DNA of 24,085 nt from Acanthaster planci (lineage: Eukaryota > Echinodermata > Asteroidea > Valvatida > Acanthasteridae): NCBI RefSeq assembly GCF_001949145.1, contig NW_019091437.1, forward strand, positions 751,796 to 775,880. Reading direction: 5' to 3'. A program made the position numbers and the translations under genes. The notes under the pieces were generated by a model. It saw nothing but the letters and a program-made list of their open reading frames with translations. It was not told the DNA's origin and ran no database searches. Shown in pieces: positions 1-12,200 of this stretch; positions within the stretch are counted from its first letter, which is position 1; each line of letters starts with the position of its first letter.

Positions 1-52
1 GTACCAGCCTGTGTCATCCAACCTGATTTTGAGTTTCTGTGTCCTGCCGCAG

Positions 53-208
53 AATCTACTGGAGAAGATCTCCAGGCTGGAAGACCTGTCCAACAAGAAG
101 GAGCAGTACCTTCAATCCACCAAGATGATCGTCAGGTTCAGAGAGAATACCATCGCCCGGCTGCAGAAAGCCCAAGGCAACGACGAAACCACGGAGGATC
201 AGCTGGTG
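53..208 (+). CDS. KIF15: KIF15 exon 1 of window (codons 1-52)
   Basis: The acceptor is ...cctgccgcag before 53 and the donor is gtaaaa at 209; both ends are phase 0. It encodes NLLEKISRLEDLS... followed by a KMIVRFRENTIARLQK block. This corresponds to the vertebrate KIF15 segment shortly after the motor (MIVKFRE.QI.RLEK). The last residues (NDETTEDQLV) are acidic. The exon is followed 39 nt later by a perfect telomere-like hairpin. Confidence 0.87.
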
Positions 209-3200
209 GTAAAAACACCGTCACCACATTTCCCTACACTCTGCCTTTAACCCTAACCCTCCTCAATCCTTCACCTGTTGGAGGATTGAGGAGGGTTAGG
301 GTTAATGTACCTAACCTTTCGTTTCATGGATATTGGCTCAAGCCACACAGGACTTGTTTAATGGTAAAGATGTCTTAAACTCAAATAGTGATGTGAGGTT
401 TATCCAGTATGAAGGCTCTTTGGATAGATAACCAAATGGACCTATTGAGCAAGGTCTTTCTACCTCCCCTCACCTATAAAAACCCTTTTAAACATGTCTA
501 ATTTGTTGACGCATTTCAACACTTTGTCTTCCACTTTTGAAACCTTGTATCTTTAAACTCAGTGGGCAACTTTAAGTTTTATCGTCACCCTCACACTGTG
601 TTGCAAGGACCCTTGCTAAATGTAAACATGGAACAGTTGTCAGAGTGAAAAAACTACTCAGTGTAACCAGATCAAACGGGTTAACTACTCTTACCTGTCT
701 TAAGGCTGAATAGCCTCCAAGTCTAAGCCTATCAGGCAACACAACATACATATACATATACTGTATACATTTCATCAACATTTTCGCAAACAATGAATAA
801 TTTAATTTCATGAGCTTACATGCAGGGACACATGACATCTGATAGGAATTCACTCCAATTGTATACTTGTGGAATATACTATCAACATAGCTAAAACCTT
901 TCTAATTTGAGAAATGAAGACAAGTTTCAGCCGATGTACATTTAATTAAAAAATGTACAGAGTAGAGTACACATTCAGTACATGTGAAAACTATTGTCCG
1001 TGCGAGGCGCGCACGCCAGTGCTGCTTCGTAATAAGTGGTGATGCCAGTGATGATTCTAATTGGTTGGTTTATTTCAGAGTGACTTGAAGAGTGAGATTG
1101 CCGCACTGAAGCAGCAGTTGGCCCGCAACCCCACTGTCACACAATACGCCATGGAGAATTGCAATCTGCGCAACGAGAACAAGAAACTATTGGCTTTACA
1201 GTCAGTGCGTTCAGGCATGGAGTACGACAACGACCGGGCTCAGCAGCTTGAAAAAGTCTTCAGGGAACTCATGGCTTATATAGAGGGTGAGGCTTTCAAG
1301 AATATCTAGATTTACAGCCATAAAATGTACAAATCACACGTTAGATTTTCTCAGGAAGCCGGGTGATTAAAAACACGTTTGGAGTAGCTGATAATTTCAA
1401 TTTTTGATGCAGTTTAGGTTCCAAGTAATATTGAATTTATACTGTTTATTTGTGTAATATTCTGTTTGACAGCAGTAAGGATGTAAGCCATTAAAAAAAG
1501 GAAAAGATTAGACAACAGCTGTTTGTGTAACTGGTTGTGCAGATGTAGTCTGTTCTCTTCATAGACAAAAAATCAAATTTTTTTGTTCCTCTGAAATAAA
1601 AAACTTTAGTCTAAATCTTGGGCAGACAGTCATTGTGCAGTGGCTGCATGCAGTCTTGAATAACATGTACTTTGCTGTGCGTCTGCAATGAATTGATTGC
1701 CACGTTATTTGGATTTCGTGAGGGAGATGCCATCTTTTTGACCTCGTTTGAGAAAATGAGGCAGAAACAGGTCCAGTGATTTTGGATGTGGTTGACTGTA
1801 AAGTTGAAATATTCAGAAGATACTTTAGGAACACAAAGGAATTGATGCCCATTATAATTTTACAGAGCAGGATCTGCCAAATGTTAGCAATAACCTAAAC
1901 TGTCCACTGTTTAGTCTAGCATTGTTCCCAAAAGAACAGACAGACTTTGATTATTTACGGGGGATAAGCAGATTACTACCATCTTGATCCAGCCTACATC
2001 AATATTTCAAAACAGTTTTTCGGGTTTTTAATTGGTAGAAACCCTGTAAAGTCAAGTGATTTTATTTGGAATACTCCAGGTCAGGAAAAGCCAGGGAAAT
2101 ATGTAAAATAAATTGATTGTGAGGATTTGTTTAGTTTATCTTTGACAACATTTTTTGGCATCAGAAATCTAAGTTCTGTTGCATAGTATGGCCGATTTTG
2201 CTGATTAAGCATTGCCTTGCCTTTCTGAATCTGTTAAGCACCTTTCAGGAAACAAGGTTTACACTTTTGATCTGCATTTTTGTGCAAAGGAACCCAGAGA
2301 TTTTTGTGACATCAACTTTTACATCCTTGTACCCAGGTGGGGATCGCCGGACCAGCATCTGCCCCTCTCCATCCCGGACGCCCTCTCAACATGGGGACCA
2401 TCACATGGCCATCTCCTCTACCTTTGACAAATACAAGGCGCAGCTCAAGCAGATGCAAGCAGAGAGGGACACAGTCAGTATACTTCTTACTTCTTAGATT
2501 TAGATTTGTAGTTTTGCAGTAACATCAACTGGGACTCAACCAGTAACTCAACTGTACCATACATCTGTGGATAACCGTTAACAGGCATCTACCAAGTGCC
2601 AACTCAGTCATCAATCCATCATTTCAAACAGTGCAGGGTTGACGCACAGAATTATCATGTGGCGTTTCACTGTAGAAAAGCACGGAGACAGTACTCTCCC
2701 CAGGCTGAACAGCTTGCAGTTGTTTTTCATGTTCATTTTGGGGTTGACCTTGCCCTAGGGTGAAACCTGAAGCCTGGTTTGCTTGAAACAAGAATGAAAT
2801 GAAGAAGGATCCAACGCAGGGTGAAAAAATCAAAATCTCAACTCAGGGTAGCCTTGGGCTCATCCAGAGTTAAGTTCGCCCAGGTTGATAGTCATGTATG
2901 AGGAGACCGATGCTTTACGCTACTTTATATCGCACTCTCATTCAAACCTTTTGGCCCAAACTGAAATATCCAAATAAGCGAATATTCAATCGATTATCGA
3001 ATAATCAAATATTATTTTTGGAATTTGAATATTCGAATGCAAAGTTCATGAAAAGGAAGGGAGAATTTTCTTTTGTTTAAATGAAAAAATTGCACTATTG
3101 AGGCTTTTTTCAAGTATATTCGAATGAAAAGCAACAAAAAAGCTTACAACGATATAAAAAATACATTATTTATTAAAAAATTGAAAAGTAATATACATTT

Positions 3201-6200
3201 TCAACAGGAAAAGAATTATTATTTGTCACTTCAATCTTGCTAAATCGTGGCTGGAGATACTCGTAGACTTGAGAAACTATTATAATGATGATAATCTACA
3301 ATTGTGTGCATTATTGCAACTGATTTTGTATATGGTTTGTTACTCAACAATCTGCCGATCGGTATGACCGAATAGTTGGATATTCGATCAAATAGGTCAA
3401 ATATACGACTAGTGAATTATTCGAATTGACTCAGCCTTATAACTGTAGATTTAAAATGATTGAAATATACATGTACGTGGATCCCACTGATCCTAAATTA
3501 AAGTATAGTCAGAGTCTTTGTCGTCGGTAATGCTGGGGGAAATGATTTTTGGATCTTATGGTCAATCAGAAGTGTAGTGGATTTGTTTTTAATATCTCAC
3601 TTGCAGGCCAGACAGGAGCTGTCAGAACAGTCGGAGGTGTGGAGTAAGACACAACTGAAGCTGGAGGCAGAGGTGGCTTCTTACAAGAAGACTGTCAACG
3701 AGTTGGAGAATGCCCTGGAGGCCTTCAAGGTCAAGACCAAGATTGAGAGGGACACCATGAATAACCTGCATATGAAGACCATCAGGGTAAGTCCAGAAAA
3801 GGAAAAAAAGGAAGACCATCAGGGTAAGCCCAGAAAAGGGGAAAAAAAAACACTAAAATCCCTAATAAATTGCCATGCCACACACTCTCCAATTGAGTGA
3901 CAGACCTGATTTTGCTTTTCACGTCTCTAAACAAATCTTGTATGATGGAAATGTTTTTTTCACCCACTTAATGTTTGGTTGAGTGTGATGCCTAACTGAG
4001 TGATGGATTAAAATGACGAGATTAGAATAATCTTTCTGTCACATATGCAAAAAGCAGAGAAGTAAAAAATGTCCTTGAAATTGCTTTTGTTATTATCTGG
4101 TAACAAATGTCAAATCATCCCATTAATACAGTTACTATCATTGGTTTTCCATTTGTGGCAACAAGGAAGACTTGTTGCTGTTTGTCCCAAGTAGTCATTG
4201 CATATCTTTTTGTGAAGCTCAAACTTTGCAAACTTTAAGTTACTGCTTTCAAAAGAAGTCCAAACTTTCAGTGTGCGCCAACAAACAGGCAAAGTTATAC
4301 ATTTAATATTTCGTGTAATTTTATTATTGTTATATCTTTCCTTCAAGTTCTTGTATCTGGAAGGGATGCAATTTTCTTGCTAATGCATTGCGTTCGCTCG
4401 TTATAGTCTTGACACTAACTTGAAACTCTCTTGCAAACTCGTTAGACTCTGCGTTTGGGCATTTGACACCGTGGCAACCATCACTTAGAATAATATTCAC
4501 ATGCTTCATTTTTTCCAGAATATGGCAACCCCCAAGAAGGTTGCGCACACTCTCCGCAACCGAGTAATCACAGTCCCCAACACCGACGACGGTACTCCTC
4601 TTAATCCACGACGACTTGTGGAACCGTCGGAGGAATCGTCACCTCTCACGGATGAAGAGGGCATTGTGGATGAGGAGATACCAGAGCACATGATCGAACA
4701 GTGCAACGAGGCGCTGACGGAGGAAGTCAAGAAGCTCCAAGTATGAAATACTGTTCTTGTTATTTTCATTTCTTTTTAAGAGAAGGTAATAGCAGTAGAC
4801 CTTGTGAGCCAGCTCTCTCTCAGATGTTAATGTTAGTAATTACGGCCACAAGGAAGGCCTTGTTTGTTGTGCGCTCACAGGTACATTTCTCTTAGAAAAG
4901 GCCATGGGTTGTGCCTATTCAGGCGAAAATTGGTCTAACATACTTTTCACTCACTGGTTGTTGTGAGTAGGCCCCTGCAGTGCCATATGAAGTTCCTAGA
5001 CGGAGAACATGCTCCCGTTCATTAGACTAAGAACCTTTGATAGTCTCACTGCCTTTTGAAATTCAGTACAAAATATTGGTATTTATTTTGTGACTCTTAA
5101 GAAGTTCCATATTCACCTATCACCAGTTGTCATGCAAAAACAGTTTTATTTGTCTGTTAAGGTAAATAAAATTTGTTTTACAAGTTGTTTCTGATCTGCA
5201 TGTACTTGCTGCTCAAGACTTAATCTCGGTCAGCATTAATTCCAAGGCATCAGCAGCATCTCAAAGACTCCATTTCAACTGGGAGTGAGGGTTTTTCAAC
5301 GTTAGGTGAAGGTTGGTTCATACTAGCGCCAAAGCAAACATGTAAACTGAATGAAAACTGAACCGAGTGAATGTAAACGTGTAATGTCAAACCAGCTATC
5401 TTTGGTGCCCATATGCGAAAGTTGAACACATTTAAACCCAATCAAATTTTGCTGCAAATATTTCTTTACGTCAAATGCGCTTGGATTTATTGTTCGTTCG
5501 AAGTATGAACCAGCCTTACAGTAAGTAGCCCAAAAACATTTTGAGTCTTCACGAGAAATACACTGGATTGATTGACATTGCATAGGAGGAAAACTCAAAA
5601 CTCCTGCAGAGCCTCCAAGATGAAGAGACAAACCGACTGAAACAAAAACAGACGGAAGCCCTCCTAGAACATCAACTTGAACAGCAACATCAGGTAATAC
5701 AGAAGATAGACACATTGGTTTGGGTTACAAATGCTGGATGCTTTAGTCAACATTGACACATGCTCCTGTTGGTACATTCCCAATGGATGGTGTTATCATC
5801 TTACATAGGCCAATTTCATAGAGCTGCTTAAGCACAAAATTTGCTTAAGCGGGAAAAAACTTTGCTTAATAAACAAAGGTTACTCAGCTCAAACTCTATC
5901 TGATAGTCATGCTAACCAAAAAAAAAGCTAAATACGATCAAAAAAGCAATATACATAACATGGAGTTTTGGCTGGTTACCTGATTTATCAAGTAAGGCTT
6001 TTTCGTGCTTAAGCAAATTTCATGCTTAAGCAGCTCTATGAAATTGGCCCCTGTAGATTGAAGAAGGATGAATTGCATAAGGCAAAGCACAAACAATTCT
6101 ATTTAAAATTTATTGTTTTGTTCGCTCGAGCGTGGGCCGAGAATAATAGCTGAAAAGTGGGCTGAGGGATCTCAATTTTTACAGCGTCTCTTATCACTTC

Positions 6201-9200
6201 CTGGCGCGAAGGGGTTAAATACCTCTCCTTCAAATGATTTGTTTTTGTCATGCACAGCTTTTAGAATCTGAGCAGCAACAAAAGGTGGAGTTGAAAGCTG
6301 AAGCTGCCAGGCTTTTGACCAAACTTGACGACCTGGAGAAAGACTACTGCAGTAAGTACAATCTTGAATATTTAGGGCCTGTTTACTAAAAATTTGGCAA
6401 CGATAGAAGAACTTGCTTAGCGAACACAGCTCACCAAGCAGAATATTTTGCAGATTTGTTTGTATCTGGTGTCCCACTGATTAGTGCTCAGCATATAAAT
6501 TTTGCTATGCAATCTCACAGTACAATATTTATACTGGCCTGTTTATTTATAAGCTGCTAAGCTTCAGAAGAACTTGCTTAGCGAACACAGCTCACCAAGC
6601 AGAATATTTTGCAGATTTGTTTGTATGTGGTCTCCCACTGATTAGTGCTCAGCACATAAATTTTGCTATGCGATTTCACAGTACAATATTACTGGCCTGT
6701 TCATTTATAAGCTGCTAAGCTTCAAAATTTGGCACGGACAAAACACAGCTCATCAACCAGAATGCTTTGCATTTGTTTGTATGTGGTCTCCTGCTAATTA
6801 CTGCTCAGCATATAAATTTGCTAAATTTTTTAGTATGTTACTACTTGAGTCAGGCCTGTCCATTTTAGTTTTTCTAATTAGTCGACAGGAACCACTGTAA
6901 TTGCATCGCATGTTGCATGCCATTTTTTGCATGGACTCAAATGACATCTTGCTTTCACTTTGCAATTTTACTCAAATTGAGAACTCTCCGAAAGGGGAAA
7001 TATGGAAGAAGAAGAAGAAGAAAGTAAATTTGACAAAATATGCAGATTTCTGTGTTATTTTAACTTGAATTTTGAATTGTGTAAGGTGGAAGTATTGGCC
7101 AAAATTTGTCATTGTCCCACTAATTGTGAAAAAATTACAACCTGGGCTCAGCACTCTTAAAGTCTGACTTTGTAAAGGACTGCGTTCGTGGTTTCTCTTC
7201 ATTTGAAAAAGTCAGTATTTTCAGCCCAAAATAATACCATCGGCAAGCAGTTGAAGTGCAAGTTGAAGTATACAGTAAATTGTGTGTTTGTGGTTCTGCT
7301 ATAGTTGCCAAGAGCGAAGCTGAGGATATGAAGATCATGCTGCAGTCAGCAGATAAAGTGATGGGAGAGGAGAAGAAACAGCTACAAGAAGCTGTCGCTG
7401 AAAGGGAGAAAGCCTTCGCTGCCCTGGAATCTAAGGTGGGTATCTCTTGCCGGTAATGGACATGGATGAAGATGTCACCACAGAGCGCGGTCTTGCTTAG
7501 CAGCTGTTTATCCTGACCGATGTACATGTACTCTTGTGTTAACGGCAGTAAAGAATGATAGAGTGCATAATTAGAGTAGAGGACAGTGTGCTGTTTTGGC
7601 CCTCGGCTTGACCTGGACAAGTGTCAATCAATTTCACGTTTGCCATTCTCTGTATGCACTTGTAAACTTTGTAGTGGGCCACAGAGCTCATTAGAAATAT
7701 TCAATGGCATGGTATGCACTGGTTGTGTTCAAGTTGTTTGGAAATGGGATAAAATAATACACAAGATATAGGCTTGCAGGTACACCATGGAATCAATCTC
7801 TTTTGGAAGAGGTGTGGTTCTTAGAAGAACCGGTGACCGGTTCCACCATGCAAAGCTTCAAATCTTACTTATAAAAAAATACACATGGCTAGGATAATGG
7901 AGGGTGAACTTATTTGAGGTAGAGATAGAGTAAATATGGTATTGACCCTGTGTGAGAATAGTTGATGGTATGGTGTTGCCTAGTCATGAAATCCAGTGTG
8001 TTGCAACTGCTGTTTAGATGTAGACTGCAATTCAACAACTGACCAGTTGCACTGATCAATGCACACATGCAATACAGTCACATTGGAATGACCTTCACCA
8101 AACCATTTGGTAAAATATTATTGTCACATTTTGCCATTGGTTATAACTCCCCAGCTTGTGGGGTTCGCAGTCAGTGACACCTTGCGCAGTTATTTTTCAT
8201 GGGAATGAATCCCTCTGTATTCGTAAATGGAAATGACTATTGGTAGACAGCAGTGCAACCATTCTGTGGGGCTTATTTCCTAAGTGGCCGACTAGATGGT
8301 CCGAACTATTAATCGTTTGGGCGACATTGGTTGGACTAGGGTTCACTTAAGTCATCAATAGAACTTGCTCATAGCAATCACGCAACTGTCTTGTACATCC
8401 AAGTAGTCAGCGCCTGTATCAAAATCACTAATAACAGTCAACGTTACAAGAATCCAAACTGTGAACTGTTCTGGACTAGACTCGCGTCAGCTTGACTCCA
8501 TTTGTTGCTGATCACTAAATTCCCTCAGGTCATCCGTACGGAGGTGGAGTTATCCACAGCAAAGCGGGAGGCGGAGCTACTGACAGAGGAGAAGCGTGAG
8601 CTGGAGGATGTAGAGAACACCTTGCAAGCCGAGGTGAACTTCAAGGAGCAACAACAGGAAGAATTGGAGGCGGTCGTGAGGGAGGAGAGAGGACGTGTCC
8701 GGGCGCTGGAGGTGGAGATGCAGGTTCGAAATGGGAGGCACTAATTAAGGCCGAGTCAACTTGAATAAATGAATATATGAATATTCAACCTTCGATTTGA
8801 TTGAATATTTGGTTGTACTCTCACAGTTTTATTAAAAAAAATTTAAAAGAAGAAAAACTTGAGTGAAAAATTATTTTTGGCCATGCTGTTTGGCACATGT
8901 AACAGGGATACCCGACTTCCGGCAGTTACCAGAATTCCAGCTTTTTCGTATTTTGAAAAAACCCGTGGCCTTTGGTATTTGTGGGCCAGAACGACGCTAT
9001 TTTTAACTCACATTTAAAACTTAAAAAAAATACAGCACTTTCGTATAACCATATGTGCCGTAATACATGTGTACGATTCAATTTATACTTAGTATGGGCA
9101 ATGTATAAGAAGTGCCCTTTGAGATATACCTGTATACAGGTGATATCCAGTATGTGAGGACTTGACTCCATGTACCTGTTTTAGTGTGGTGTACACTTTG

Positions 9201-12200
9201 CTGTAGTGAAATCATATAAATGTCACACGTATGACACGTCATGTGACACAGATAAATGTCACACGTATGACACGTCATGTCACACAGTTGTGTTTTTCTA
9301 TACTACCAAATAAAGGACATTTTGTTACCCATGGTGCCTACACTGCAACACTCTCCCATTGACTAAGTACAAGAACTTACCATCAAGAACTACAGACAGA
9401 TTACTCTGCACAGAGAAATATCCCTTATTCCCTCAGTGTTCTGTCTTCTATGGTAAAGTAAAATATGTATTCCAGAACTTCCCTGTAAAAGAGCTTCTTC
9501 CCTGCCATCTTGGAAAAGTCTGTAACTAAACAGTCCCAAAGAGAGTATTCACTTTGAGAGAATGTGGAGAGCTGTGTTACCCCAGTCAGTCCCATCTGTT
9601 TAAGAATGTCCGTCCTGTTGGTTTGTAGTCTTTGATGGAGAGACTTGACACCGAGTTTGAGAAGAATGCCAAGTTGTCGGCTGAGCTGCGGGAAGGGTCG
9701 GACAGCAAACAGCAGCTGTTGGAAACCTTGGAGGTGATGGAGCAGCTACGAGCCAGCAATAGTCAGCTTCACAACCTCTGCAGCGAAAAGGTGAGGAATA
9801 ACCCCATTAATGTTGCTTCTTAGTGGTTCTGGAATTGTTTATGTTTATGTCACTGTCAGGAGATGTTTTAAGGTGGTCATGCAACTGAAAAATTGACCCA
9901 CAATCCTTTGTACTTGTCACTGCAGTGTTAGGGGTCAGTAGCCAATAAAAACTGGTGACGTTATGACAGAGTTCAAATGATTGAACTTTGACATGGTCGC
10001 TGACGTATCTTTTCATGTCTGAGCCAGTGCACAATAATCGCCATAGCTAACAAACTTAACGGTAAAAAAAACAAGCAAACAAAAACTGCAGTTTGACTTA
10101 TATAGCTTTATGGGAAAATTCTTTTACTCTACTTCCATAATGGACTCTTTACACTGGATGAGTGTGGAGCCTAATAAATTTCAAAAAAAGAATTTTCAAA
10201 TGGCTTTAGAAATTGTTTAAAGTTTTTTTAACAGTTGAGAGATGGCTTTTAATATATTCGAGACGGGACTTGGCATAGATTTGCATTGCTGTTTGGAAGC
10301 AACTGCATCTCCTACATAGTGCAATGGAAAATGAAGAAATAATAAATGTAAGTGCTACATATTGGTGAGGCCAAGACACCCGTTTTCAATTTATCAAAGG
10401 ATACTCATCTGACAAGAGCCAAGGACGATTTGGATGCAGCTTCTGGGACGATAGCGGTGCTGCAGAAGAGAGCAGTGGAGGATAAGGTATGACGAGACTC
10501 GATGAGCCTTACCTTGGTGGTCATGATCCTACCCTGGCTATCTTTGGAACACTGTATAAAAACCCGAGCCATAGAGTCAACAAAACTGCAACAGTTGTCA
10601 AAGTTGGATGCCCGTGAAGCGTAGCGACTCGGCAATTCAAATTCACATGACAGGACGTGCCATCCTGAAAAGTGAATCTCCTGCTTGATTTTCTGTAGCA
10701 TTACATACCTGCAATTCATGAGTTTTCACTGAAATTTTACTCCAGAGATTGGCCCTTGATAAGCAACAGTTTCATCAGCTTCGCAGGTTCTGAATAGGAT
10801 CATTTTAATATTCTTAGCATTAGCTCATGGCAATCTTCGCATGTAAGGAATAATTTAAAGAATATCTTCAGAAAACTAAATAGACTTTCTTTTGTACTTT
10901 TTGAGAAGAAATTCGTTTCATACAAAATGTCAGCAGAAGACAAATGTGGACTTTCAATTGTTGCTTTCAATGAATTCTTTGAACTTTTGGTGAAGCATAA
11001 AAAAATCTATTGATTTTACTAAGTGCAAAAAGAAAAGCTTGAAGGGAAAAGCAATTTTTGGTCTTATTGTTGGGCACACATTTAACTGCCCTTAACTCTA
11101 GTCCCTCGTAATGCCTTAAAATGCACTTTTAGAATACATTATTGTAACCAAATAAATGAATTTCGTTTTTCATTTCACTGCTTTTTCACCTCCAAATATT
11201 TGATTTTGTAATTGAGTTCCTGAGAATTGATTGCATTATGAAGATTTGAATTATTGGTGCAACTCTGGATAACTGTGTTTTGCCCTCCCTGCCTTTGTTT
11301 ATTTTTAGGACGCCCTAGGCCGCATGGTCGGCACTGTTCACGACCTCCGCCAGACAATCCTGCTGAAGGATGACTCGCTGAACCTTGCCAGCCAGGAGCT
11401 GCAGGACACCAGGCGCCGCTGCGAGTCCCTGCAGGCCGCCCAGGGGGAGTACAGGAACGAGGTGCAGGGGTTGCAGAGGGAGCTAGAGGAGCTGACAGAG
11501 GAGATGAACAGCCTGGGCTGCGCTCACAACATGGAGGTAAGGGGTCGTGGTGGTGAGACTGGTGGTGATGATTGATGGTGGTGGTACTGATGTTAATTTA
11601 CATTTTCCCCAGTGGCTAGTTAACGTTTCCGAAGAAGCATCTGCTATTACAACACATGAAAAGAAAATCTGTAACCCACCTGTGTATGTAAAGACTTTGA
11701 GAAACTACATGAACTAGGAGTATTGGTACACTGAACACTGGAATGCTATAATATGGTATCACATTGGTACACCAATATGCATGTGGATGGATTTGATTCA
11801 AGCAGGTTTTATTCATTTGAAATAGGTGAGTCCCCAAAGTACATTAGGACCCTTCATGACAAAGGAAATAGGCAAATTAGTTGAGCAGATAATCTGAGAT
11901 TTGCGATCCAGTAAATCAGAGATCAGAAATTGGAACACATTGTGAGTCGTGTCAGACAAATGGGTGAAATTCTGTAACAGGGGTTTAATAGGGCGGAAAG
12001 ATTTCATGGAATGCCTTTGTCGCAGTCATTAGAATGGCCTTTGATTTGAATTAGGATGATTTGTTCATAACTCATTTAAAGCTTTGTCTTTCCATGAGGT
12101 TGAGGCGCCTTGTGTGATGTCTGACACATTTGCAAATGGGGTGTAGGGGTCTCCCGTGGTAACTGTTATGGAATGTTTCAAAGCATCTTGACATTTGTCA

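Noticed and set aside
5323-5715. 130-codon minus-strand frame
   Set aside because: It overlaps KIF15 exon 6 on the opposite strand and has no family resemblance; it is a shadow frame.
7135-7620. 161-codon minus-strand frame
   Set aside because: It is antisense to KIF15 exon 8; its Ser-rich composition comes from the reverse of coiled-coil codons.
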